Shown here: piece after piece, positions 48,297 to 57,776 of the stretch | Numbering within the stretch: the first letter of the stretch is position 1 | Layout of the letters: every line of letters begins with the position of its first letter | Source: Begonia masoniana | Lineage: Eukaryota > Streptophyta > Magnoliopsida > Cucurbitales > Begoniaceae | Length of the DNA: 64,000 nucleotides | Direction: 5' to 3' | Assembly (NCBI GenBank): GCA_022432975.1 | Contig: CM039510.1 | Location: forward strand, 31,217,023-31,281,022 | Notes under the pieces: model-generated | Told to the model about the DNA's origin: nothing | The model's input: the letters and a program-made list of their open reading frames with translations, nothing else | The model's database searches: none | Translations under genes and position numbers: made by a program

Positions 48297-50416
48297 TATA
48301 ACACTCCGAGTTTTCTTAACCCGATTCGCTACCCAAAAACCCGAACATAACTAGGAAATTTTGGACCAAATTTAAAACTTCGCTCGAAAGTTCAATTTGA
48401 ACGTTTGCTAAAAACATAAAACTTGCAGCGGAAAATCTTTGAGCAAAGCAAAGTTAAGCAAAACTATAAAACAGTATTCGAATAATCAGTTAAAATATTA
48501 TGAATTAATTCGGACAAAAGAGATGAAGGCTTAAGCGTAAAATACTCAAAATTCGTAAAAAGTCAAATGCATCTGCCGCTAAACAAGGTCAACACAAAAA
48601 AACAGAAATAAACTGAAGACTTCCACCGATGACGTCAGCCGGAAGAATCACTCTTCCAACTTCAGCTGATCGCAAAACGACAAGTTTTGCTACTCGCATC
48701 TACCAATGACGTCAGTCGGATGAATCATCCATCCAGCCTCTGCCGATCACAAAACGACAACTATACTTACTCACATCTTCCGATAGATAAAATACTCGAC
48801 ATCATCCGGTTACAAAACGACAAAAGACTTTTACCTTCATCATTCGATGGATAAATTACTCGACATCATCCGATTACAAAACGACAAAAAACTTTTACCT
48901 TCATCATCCGATGGATGAATTACTCGACATCATCCGGTTACAAAACGACAAATTTTCTACTTATATCTTCCGATGGCTTCCACTGAAGACATCATCCGAT
49001 GACTTTACTGAAGACATCATCCGATGGCTTTACTGAAGACATCTTCCGATAGACAACAGAACAACAACTCTATATAGCAGCTTATCGAGCATTTTCTCTT
49101 TACACAAAGAAAGCTCTGACTACCAAAAGAATTTGAGCATTTTACTAAAAATCGTTCAAAACTATTTAAATCCGTGTATTACTCCAAACTTTAGCAAACA
49201 CCACTATTAAATCCAACAGAGTATCATTATCAGAAATGTCTCAAATTGAATTCAAACATCAAAACTACCACTGTCATAGAAACTCACAACATGCTTAAAT
49301 TGAATCATAGTTCACTAAACCTTCTCATCCACTGACACCAGTTAAACCGCCTCATCAGTTGCCAGATTGTTACATAGATGCACTCCTCCAACCAGACTAG
49401 TCCTCAGTAAACTCAGTGAACACACCTGCTGTCACTTCTTCACCTACATCACAAAACTCATCTATTAGCCTAATGCTAAGTAAGTAAAGCAATAATGAAA
49501 TGAAATGCTGAAACATAAATTCCTAAATATGCAGTTTCTACTTTCTCATCTCAGTTGCATATGCATTCGTTTCTGATCTGATCCCCCTGTGAAATTGGGA
49601 GTTGTATCACTTCTCCCAAAGTCATACATCCTCTCTCTTGATAAGGGGCGGATTAGTTCCATTAACAAACTGTTCAGATCCCCTGTGAAATTGGGAGTTG
49701 GATCACTTCTCCCAAAGTCATACATCCTCTCTCTTGATTAAGGGGCGGATTAGTTCCCTTAACAACTGTTACAGTATGTCCATTCCTTACCATGCCATTT
49801 CATGTAAATTCATTTTCGCATACTTTCAAAATATGATGCAAGACATAAAACACATTCAAGCAACACAATCCTACTGTTTTGTGATGTAGGCCCGAAGGCA
49901 CACGCATACTTTACTTACCTGGCTCTCCTTGAAATCGTTCGGCTGTAAGCTACTTAGAAGCTCGCTCACCTAAGTTCATAACAGAACATCAATCAAACCT
50001 TCACTAAACTTTACCAAAAATTAACCAGAAAAACAAGGAAACCAGTTTGGAATTCTACTGCTTGCACATTCCCATTTATCCCCAAAAACCCGAACCTACT
50101 CTCATCTACAGCATCCTTGAAATCCTCACATTGTACTCCCTCAGTTATCTAACTGCTAAAACACAAGAGAATGAGGAAAAACATACCTAAGTTGAAAGAG
50201 AATCGAGCAAGGAAAATCGCTTAGAGAGCTCTGCTGCTTGAACTGAAAACCCGAAGAGGGAAAGTATGAAATGGTGGTGGCTACAGTGCATTAAACCCAA
50301 CCCTCTTTCCTTAAATAGGTTATCTACTTAAAATTTCTAATTACCCTTATGCCCTTGCCTAGTCATCCATTAATTTAAAAGAATAGAGAATTAGTTTGAT
50401 AAAACCGGGTGTTACA
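48297..50416 (-). repeat. 5' LTR of Tekay-like element 2
   Basis: It is 2120 bp and nearly identical to 38892-40948, except for one additional minisatellite unit of about 63 bp near 48840-48900 and a few point changes. Its outer base pair reads TA on the plus strand rather than TG. Confidence 0.92.
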
Positions 50417-50421
50417 AGCTA

Positions 50422-52090
50422 CTCTTCTCCTTGATTGCTACAGTTTCAAAATCCCTTAGCCGTCTCTTTTTTGAAAGAATGTCTTTCATAAATTTTGTAT
50501 GAGCGACATTTGTTCTAGTGCTTCTACAAATGGAATATATGGAGCTGCTTAAGAATATCCATAAATTTTTGGAATTGCTTATCTTGTTGTTGCTTTTGAA
50601 ATCATTGAGGAAACAGTGAAGGTGGTTTTTTTTTTTTCTGAATTTTTCATCTGGTTGCTATGGTAATTCTATAGCATCAATTTTTCAACTGTTTTCCTTT
50701 CCTTTTGACTTATTCTCTGCCACTATTTCTTCTTGTACTTCCTTAGTGTTCTTCTTTTGTTGTGATTGATCTTTAACGGACTCAACCTCCCTTCTATTTC
50801 TTCGCAAAATTTATTTGCAGTGTTCTTTCCCTTCTCTTTTTGGAGCTTCAGTAACGCTTGGTAATGTTCCAGGTGTTTGTTGTTAAGAGATTGCGTTATT
50901 TTCCCCACTTGGTTTTCTAAGTTGTGTAATGATGCTGCTTGATTATGAATCAGGGTATTCTGCCTTGCATAAGAGCATCATTTTTTTATCATATAATCGC
51001 TTATTAATTTCTCCAATGTAGATTGTTGATTTTGGTCACCATGCCCTTCTTTTGTTTTCTGTTGTCCAAAATTTTCACTTGCTTGAGAAAACCCAGGTGG
51101 GTAGGAGTTAGTTGCGTTTATTGTAGTTTTTCTTATTAGAGTTTGAGAAGACATCGTTATTTATGTTGTACACTACATATTTAATGGATTCAGGGTTTGC
51201 TAGGCAAGCTTCAAATAAATGTCCTTATCCGCATAAGGTGCATGAAATATTCATTGCTTGCTAGTTCATTGGTGCACTCATGGATTTGATAGCATTTGTA
51301 AGCGAAGATAGTCATGGTGTCGAGCTCTAAAACTCCAATGATTCACTTATTTGGTGCTGCTCTTTTAGAGGGCCATTAATAGTTATTTGTGGACATTGTT
51401 TCCAATAATTCAAATGCTTCACTGTTTGTCTTTGTTAAAATTGCTCCATTGGCTGATGCATCTAAGATAGTTTGGGTTTGACCGGTTCACTCATTGTAAA
51501 AAGTTTTAAATTGAACCCATGTGGATACGCAATGATTTCGACATTGTCGTACTAACTCTTTAAATCTTTCTCATCCTTCGTATACTAATTTCCCTTCTTG
51601 TTGTTGAAAACTGGTGATAACATTTCTCATTCTAGCGTTTTTTACTATAGGGAAATATTTTATCAGAAATCTCCTGGCAGGTTCTGCCTATGAATTTACG
51701 GAGTTTGGTGTCAACGAATTCAGCCACGCCCTGACTCGGTCTAACAGTGAATATGGGAAGAGTTTAAGTCTCAATGGTTCTTGATGTGTCGCGTTGCCTT
51801 CCAACGTATCACATAATTGCATAAAGAACTTTTCATGTTGGTTTGGGTTTTCAATTGCCATCTCGCTGAATTATCCAATTGTCTGCAACATTTGAAACAT
51901 TACAGGTCTCAACTCACATTGTGCTGCCCAAATATTTAGTCGAACAATTATGCAGTTTAATTGGTCGTGGTCCAAAATAACATAATCTCGAATTGGGTGT
52001 TTTGGTTCTTCACCAATATCAATCTGTTCATTCTTTCTTCTGCGAATTGTTGTTGTTTTTGTCGTCTTATTTCTTGTAAGTTTCATTCAA
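50422..52090 (-). pseudogene. Athila-like gag relic
   Basis: On the minus strand, right to left, it starts near 52086 (MKLTRNKTTKTTTIRRRKN). The gag core includes PVMFQMLQTIGQFSEMA, LRLKLFPYSLLDRVRAWLNSL and YEG.ERFKELVRQCRNH, with TFYNE and GQTQTILDASANGAI further on. Stops and shifts are frequent. Toward 50723 a lysine-rich frame (NNKHLEHYQALLKLQKEK) precedes the junction with the Tekay-like element at AGCTA. It continues at 38891, so the relic was one unit before that insertion. LTRs of this element were not identified. Confidence 0.65.
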
Positions 52091-52405
52091 TCTGTGCATT
52101 GTAGGGAAGTAAGTTTTTATCTTATTCGTCGTGCATCAATTTGTGTTGATACCTAACAAAAGGAACTAATTAACTAATATATATATAATTCTACAAAAAT
52201 TAAAATTTGAAAAATTTTGTCATCGGCTATGACACTGAAAACTTGTTGTGCAAAATCGTTACACTACGCAAGTCCACATGCCATAATCAAGTAATAAAGT
52301 GAAAGTAAGTATCAAACCCACGAGGAAAAAATTTATTAAGAGTTAAATTTAAGTAGAATGAAATTATGGTGACCAAAGTGATAGTTAAAATAGTAGAAAA
52401 GTCGC
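52091..52405. other. Spacer, probably leader of the Athila-like relic
   Basis: About 315 bp of AT-rich sequence lies upstream of the gag relic. No LTR boundary or primer site was recognised. Confidence 0.4.
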
Positions 52406-53472
52406 TGTGACAGTCTTGCCATATGAAGGCAAAAAGAGTTCAATGTAAAGTTTCACCTTATACTAGTAGGGGTGTACAATCCCACATCGTTTGTGAGAGT
52501 GAAAAATGTATGGTTTATAAGTAAGGTTTTTCTCCTTACCTAGTACAACGCGTTTTGTGTTAACCCTAAGAACAAAATGTATGGGCTTCGGTGCAAAGTA
52601 TACAATTTTGTACTAGGAGAATTGAGGACGTTACAAATGGTATCAAATGTAAAACTGTTGCAGCCCGCCATGTGAAGGTTAGGATGGCCCATAGGGGTGC
52701 ACAATAGCACATCACTTGAAAGAGTGAAAAATGCATGGTTTATAAGTAGGGTAATTCCTACCTAGTACAATGCATTTTGAGATAATCTCAAGAACAAATC
52801 AGCGGACAATATTTTACTGGATCGAGAGATGTTACAAATGATATTAGAGCTACTATCTAACCAGAAGTGTGGTCGACGAGGACGTCGGGCCCCGAATGGG
52901 AGGAAATTGTGCCAGCTAGCCATGTGAAGGCTAGGATGACCTAGTGGAGACCAACCCATATTAGTAGGGGTGCACAATCCCACATCGTTTCGGAGAATGA
53001 AAAATGCATGGTTTATAAATAGAGTTCTCTTTCATACCTAATACAACATGTTTGGAGCTAATATTAAGAACAAATATGTGCAGGCTTTGACTCAAAGCAG
53101 ATAACATTATACTAGGAGTACCGGTAGACGTTATAAAAACCCAACCGAAGTGTACCCCATGAGGACGTCAAGCACCAAAGGGCCATTGTGATAGTCAACC
53201 ATGTGAAGGAAATGAAGGCCCAATGTGAGGGCATGCCAGTGGGGATGCACAATGTGATGACCCGAATGTGCACGTATGAGTATGACTGCGGGGCAAACCT
53301 CGGAACCTAAGCCGAGTGTCGGCGAATCCCGGACTCGAGTATAGGCAAATCCCGGGTCGTAAAGAGGGGGTCGTCACAATCCCACATCGCTTGGGGAAGT
53401 ATATGGAAATGAAACATATGTAAAGAGACCCTCCCAATATAGAAAGACGCATTTTGGAGCACAATTGACAAC

Positions 53473-53553
53473 GGATCCCATAAGAACTCTGAAGTTAAAA
53501 GTGCTTCGGCGAGAGCAATTCCAGGTTGGGTGACCTTCTGGGAAGTTCTCGCC
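53473..53553 (+). other. 5S rRNA-derived segment, left LTR
   Basis: It reads GGATCCCATAAGAACTC, AGTTAAAAGTGCTTCGG and GGTTGGGTGACCTTCTGGGA, colinear with the internal control region of 5S rRNA. The terminal stem of a real 5S gene is absent. Confidence 0.85.
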
Positions 53554-53947
53554 AAACAAAGCCGTGAGGGGAGGATATTGGGCTGCGGCCCAATCCCCAG
53601 AGCGGACAATATCTTGCTGGGATATGGGGTCGTTACAAATGGTATAAGAGCCTGTACCCAATCGGAAATGTGGCCAACGAGGACGTTGGGCCCCCGAGGG
53701 GGGGTGATTGTGATGACCCGAATGTGCACGTATGAGTATGACTGCGGGGCAAACCTCGGGTTGCGGGGCAAACCTCGGGACCTAAGCCGAGTGTAGGTGA
53801 ATCCCGGACTCGAGTATAGGCAAATCCCGGGTCGTAAAGAGGGGGTCGTCACAATCCCACATCGCTTGGGGAAGTATATGGAAATGAAACATATGTAAAG
53901 AGACCCTCCCAATATAGAAAGACGCGTTTTGGAGCACAATTGACAAC

Positions 53948-54028
53948 GGATCCCATAAGAACTCCGAAGTTAAAAGTGCTTCGGCGAGAGTAATTCCAGG
54001 TTGGGTGACCTTCTGGGAAGTTCTCGCC
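53948..54028 (+). other. 5S rRNA-derived segment, right LTR
   Basis: This copy of the 5S block is nearly identical to the left one, with GAGAGTAATTCC in place of GAGAGCAATTCC. Confidence 0.85.
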
Positions 54029-54284
54029 AAACAAAGCCGTGAGGGGAGGATATTGGGCTGCGGCCCAATCCCCAGAGCGGACAATATCTTGCTGGGATAT
54101 GGGGTCGTTACACACAATCTCACATCGCTTAGGAGAGTTAGAAATGTGTGATTTATAGGTAGAGTTCACCTCTCTATCTAGTACAATGTATTTTAAGCTA
54201 ACTACAAGTACAAAACCGTCTGAGCTTCAACCCAAAGTATAAAATTTTGTACTAGGAGAACTGAAGACGTTACAAGATCTCTAT

Positions 54285-54645
54285 GTTGAAAAATGATCTA
54301 TCTCTTTGTTCCAAAATGAAGAATCTAGGGAGATTAGTTGTTTCCTTGGCCTTAAAGATAAAAAATAAGAGCAATAATATTTCATTTCTCAAAAAGGATA
54401 CGTCAAGAAGCTTCTGCAACTTAGCATGGGGCAGGCAGAAGAAAAAGCCACACCCATAGAGCCATATATCAAGCTAATGAAAGATGATGGAGAAGTGTTA
54501 AAGGATGCCACAAGATTTAGACAATTTATTGATAGTTTAATTATTTAACTATAACAAGGCATGAAATTTCTCGTTCTGTTAACAAGTTTCCAATTGATGC
54601 AATATCCAAGAAGTGCTCACTTAGATGCAACAAGACAATTACTAG
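54285..54645 (+). pseudogene. copia RT end and RNase H relic, left part
   Basis: The frame reads ISQKGYVKKLLQLSMGQAEE, then IEPYIKLMKDDGEVLKDATR and FRQFIDSLI, with a stop where relatives have tyrosine-leucine. A one-base shift then gives QLMQYPRSAHLDATRQLL. The segment stops at the 8-bp duplication of the hAT insertion and continues at 55673. It belongs to a different copia lineage from the 3144-8434 element. Confidence 0.75.
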
Positions 54646-55664
54646 TAGGGCTGGGCATGGTCCGGTCCGGGCCGGTTCGGGCCGGTTCTGGGCTGGAATT
54701 GGACCGGACCGTTGGTTTCGGGAAATAAATTCCCGAAACCGAAACCAGCCCATACCAGAACCAGTACCGAACTGGAACCGGACCGACTTTTATGGTCCGG
54801 TTCCGGTTCGGTACCGGTTCCCTCCCGTACAATTTCCACTGATTTTCTTCTGACTTCTGAGGAGCTTTAATGGCTACACCTACCTCTCTTTAATGACTCT
54901 CTCTCTCTCCCCTACCCTTCATCGATTCCTCTCTTTAATGTCTCTCTCTCCTACCCTTCATCGATTCCTTTCTTTAATGACTCTCTCTCTCTCCTACCCT
55001 TCATCGATTCCTACTTCCATTCTCTCCCCCTTTCTCTGTCTAACTTCGTCTGAAAAACACATGGAAAAGAGACAGATATCTGCGAGAGAAAACGGTTATG
55101 AAAAGCTGAGAGATGAGAAGGAAAACCAGAAGCGTTTGATCAAGCTTGGAAGAAGAAACCCTAGTTTTCAGCCGATATTGATCTGTCTCTATCTCCTGCT
55201 CTTTCAATGTCGTCTGAAATGTTCTACAGACAGGAGGAAAGTCTTAAGTCTATGTAATGAACTGCGAAAGTTGCTGGTCGACGGTCGGAGCTGCTTGAAT
55301 CTGAGACGTGAGGTCGCCAACTCGCTAGGTCGGGGTTGGGGACGGGTCGCCGATTCGGTGCTAAGGAGTGAAATGAGGAAGGGCTCTCGCTGGACGTGGA
55401 CTAGGGCTGTTGTTTTAGTGTTTTTATTTTTTTTTTAAGTTATCCGACCCATGGGTCGGATAACCCACTGGGCGACCCATGGGTCGGTTCTCTCGTGGGA
55501 TTTTTCGGTCCAGGATTCGAGAACCGAGAACCTGACCGCGGTTCTTGGTTCTCGAATCCGTGGAAACAGGACCGGTTCCACAGTAGGCAGAACCGGCCAA
55601 GAACCAGCCCGAACCACCGGACCAGTCCGGTTTTGCGGTTCCGGGCCGGTTCTGCCCACCCCTA
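54646..55664. mobile_element. Non-autonomous hAT (Ac-type) DNA transposon
   Basis: Ends are TAGGGCTGGGCA and TGCCCACCCCTA, imperfect inverted repeats typical of Ac-like hAT elements. A perfect 8-bp duplication ATTACTAG is at 54638-54645 and 55665-55672. Subterminal zones are dense in GGTTCGG, CCGGTTC and CCGGACC motifs on both sides, the likely transposase-binding sites. The centre (54890-55430) has three tandem copies of a CTACCCTTCATCGATTCC unit and an open frame of 181 codons with no recognised domain. No transposase is encoded. Confidence 0.92.
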
Positions 55665-55672
55665 ATTACTAG

Positions 55673-56160
55673 GTTGAGTAAAGGCTCCCTTGATCATGGT
55701 CTTATGTACAAAAGAAGTGAAAATCTAATTTTGAAGGGAATTCACCTGATGCATATTGAACAGGAGATGCAACCGATAGATGTTCACCTTCCAGAGATAT
55801 TGTTTCAACATTGGTTCAACAATGATATCTTGGTGTAACAAGAAGAAACATGGTTGAAGGGGTTGAATTTACTTTATCTAACACTAAAGTTGAATATGTG
55901 CCAGCAGCCATGGCTGCACAAGGATGTACATGATATGTATAGTTGAATATGTTGTACATAGTAAACGTGACAATGAAATGGTCATTAAACTTGCTGCAAT
56001 ATTTTCTACGAGCGAACAATGCATATCGAAGTGTGTCATCACTACATTAGAGATAATACAATAAATTAAAAAAAATGAGTTAAAAAATGAACAAGTTGCT
56101 GACAAATTTCTAATTTTGAATGTATCAGAGCCAACCGTTCTCGAACTCATTGATAGTATG
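55673..56160 (+). pseudogene. copia RNase H relic, right part
   Basis: After the hAT insertion the frame resumes LDHGLMYKRSENLILKG. Shifted frames then give TDRCSPSR, VEGVEFTLSNTKVEYVPAAM and ARTMHIEVCHHYIRD, all RNase H and tail motifs of copia pol. Several stops and shifts make it a relic. Confidence 0.72.
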
Positions 56161-56882
56161 CATGCACTAAATGGGAGTGGTGAAACTTATAAGAATAATT
56201 TGTTTTTTGCTGGAGAATATCAGAAACACATTATTAGGATCCTTTAATAAAAGGTACTGTCTCTATTTTATTTCAGAGTCCTTACTCAAAAAAGACGCTC
56301 TACCTCTTATGCTCAAACAACGTTTAACAACAGTTATCCAACAACTTTTGGATCTTCAAATTTAAAATTATCATTTTTAAATTATTGGCATGAAATTGAA
56401 ATTATCATTTCAATTTAGTTTTAACGAATCCAATAAATGCACAAACTTCAACTATATACCTTCATGGAACATAAATAGTTTTTCAATGAGCAATTTCTAT
56501 CATCCATATATTGTTATGGAGTCGATGTTAAAATTCAATTTAAAGATTTAGTATGATTAGATTAATTTTATTCAATCATAAAAGCACAAAATTCAATCTG
56601 TAATTGAAAATAAATAATTAAAAATGAATAATACTATGTTTATTCTCTTATTTTATTTCAATTTCTTATATCTATCTTACATGTAATTTCAATCATCATA
56701 CATAATCAATCATTAGAAACTCTCAAGTGATATAATAAATAAATATAAAAGAAGTACAATTTTAAATAATTACAATAAATTATTAAAATAATATCTAATA
56801 AAATGAAATTAATAATTTCTTGTGATACCATCAACCATGCCAGGGCCCAACAGAGCCGAGATTTCTAAAAGAAGCGGCAATT
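56161..56882. other. AT-rich spacer, nothing recognised
   Basis: Very AT-rich sequence lies between the copia relic and the U2 gene. No conserved frame or repeat was seen. It acts as the 3' flank of the U2 gene. Confidence 0.5.
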
Positions 56883-56896
56883 TTTAACTTAGATTG
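56883..56896 (-). terminator. snRNA 3' box of U2 gene
   Basis: The minus strand reads CAATCTAAGTTAAA, fitting the plant snRNA 3'-end signal CA(N3-10)AGTNNAA. It lies immediately at the end of the RNA and directs 3' processing. Confidence 0.75.
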
Positions 56897-57091
56897 GAGG
56901 GATGCGCCAGGCCAGTGCAGTAGTGCAACGCAGAGGCGACGCTCGAGAACCCCAGCAGCAAGCTACTGTAGTGGGCCTTCCCCAAAAAAAATAAATTTAA
57001 TATCAAGTGGGCCGATGGCCCACGTATCAGATATTAAACTGATAAGAACAGATACTACACTTGATCTTAGCCAAAAGGCCGAGAAAGGTAT
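56895..57091 (-). ncRNA. U2: U2 spliceosomal snRNA
   Basis: On the minus strand it begins ATACCTTTCTCGGCC and continues through GCTAAGATCAAGTGTAGTAT, which carries the branch-site recognition sequence GUAGUA. Then come CTTATCAGTTTAATATCTGA, a GTGGGCC hairpin, the Sm-type site AATTTATTTTTTTTGG, and the 3' hairpins ending GCATCCCTCCA. Its length of about 197 nt matches plant U2 (about 196). The first 60 nt look identical to the conserved plant sequence as I know it; some changes lie in the 3' hairpins. With USE, TATA and 3' box in place it is probably functional. U2 pairs with the intron branch site in the spliceosome. Confidence 0.96.
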
Positions 57092-57118
57092 GAATTAGCG
57101 TAAGAAAGCCTCCTTTAG

Positions 57119-57126
57119 TTTATATG
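57119..57126 (-). promoter_or_regulatory. TATA box of U2 gene
   Basis: The minus strand reads CATATAAA, about 28-35 bp upstream of the U2 5' end, as in plant snRNA genes. Confidence 0.75.
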
Positions 57127-57156
57127 GTTCTCCCTTCTCATACCACTTTTCTTATT

Positions 57157-57167
57157 CCGATGTGGGA
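57157..57167 (-). promoter_or_regulatory. Upstream sequence element (USE) of U2 gene
   Basis: The minus strand reads TCCCACATCGG, an exact match to the plant snRNA USE core. It lies at about -66 to -76. The roughly 30-bp gap to the TATA box is the wide spacing that specifies Pol II rather than Pol III transcription in plants. Confidence 0.9.
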
Positions 57168-57776
57168 GACAAGTCCATCAATTATTTCAGGATGGACGCC
57201 CTGTAGTCTTTGCTTCTTCTCTAACTCCGTGGAAGAAGGCGAAGAGCTGCCGCAGCGACGAACCCAAGGTTAGATTCGAACTCTCCCAAAGTTTGTTTCT
57301 ACCATGATTTTTTGAGGATTTCTGAGGAAAAACATGTTTGATATGCGGCAGGAAATGCGTTTGAACATTCTTGTTCCTCTCGGGATATGCGAATTCAACA
57401 ATCAAGTATCTGTAGTGGGCCCTGGATCAGGAGTTTTCTGCATCTTCTCACTTTCCCCTAGATTTGGCAGAACTGGATCATGATGTCAAGTTCTGGGTCA
57501 TCTCTGCAACATAGCCACAACAATTAGTTGACAAAAGATGAGAAGCAAAAGAGATTTTGTTCTTCCAAATTAATTTTAGACGTTCAATATGTTATTCCAA
57601 TCAAAGTTGTTGGTAACATATCCTTTTACTGGGTAATAAAATGAACTAACATATGTAAGAACTTGAGAATGAGAATAATCAAATAAGTAACAAGGAATTA
57701 ATAAGAATAATTTCCCAAAAAAAAAATTCGCAGAAAGAAAGACTGAAAGAATCAATAATTTTTTTAAATTGCTTGG
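57168..57776. other. Spacer between U2 promoter and BUD13-like pseudogene
   Basis: A less AT-rich stretch at 57190-57300 includes GAACCCAAG|GTTAG, which could be an exon end and splice donor on the plus strand. No protein was recognised. The rest shows nothing. Confidence 0.35.

Larger units (their letters stand above)
38892..50416 (-). mobile_element. Tekay/Del-like Ty3/gypsy chromovirus 2, split by a solo LTR
   Basis: The LTRs are 38892-40948 (3') and 48297-50416 (5'). Flanking 5-mers are AGCTG (38887-38891) and AGCTA (50417-50421), a target duplication with one change. A primer site complement (TCTCTGATACCA, 48282-48293) and a purine tract (AAGGAGGGTAGAT complement, 40949-40961) are present. 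The domain order gag, protease, RT, RNase H, integrase, chromodomain is complete. It inserted into the Athila-like relic. The LTRs are nearly identical, so it looks fairly young. Confidence 0.93.
53253..54112 (+). mobile_element. Complete Cassandra-like TRIM
   Basis: LTR 53253-53637, primer site TGGTATAAGAGCC (53640-53652), a 71-bp interior with a G-rich purine tract, and LTR 53709-54112. A perfect CACAA duplication is at 53248-53252 and 54113-54117. Both LTRs start TGTGATGACCCG, end GGTCGTTACA and contain the 5S rRNA block (about 53473-53553 and 53948-54028). The second LTR has a small internal duplication (GCGGGGCAAACCTCGG) near 53740-53778. It is the same family as 13069-33273 but in the opposite orientation. 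Confidence 0.93.
52406..54274 (+). mobile_element. Second TRIM family, tandem array of four LTRs
   Basis: LTR units lie at 52406-52635, 52656-52836, 52908-53135 and 53187-53252 joined to 54118-54274. They begin TGTGACAG, TGTTGCAG, TGTGCCAG and TGTGATAG. The first, second and fourth end GTTACA, the third GTTATA. Short internals of 20 to 71 bp carry decayed primer sites such as AATGATATTAGAGC after LTR 2 and purine tracts such as GAATGGGAGG. Each LTR contains CACAATCCCACATCG-like and CATGGTTTATAAGTA-like blocks. There is no coding capacity. No flanking duplication was found around the array. Confidence 0.75.

Noticed and set aside
54893..55438. 181-codon frame inside the hAT element as a host gene
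   Set aside because: Its first third is the tandem CT-rich repeat and no domain is seen; kept only as possible captured sequence.
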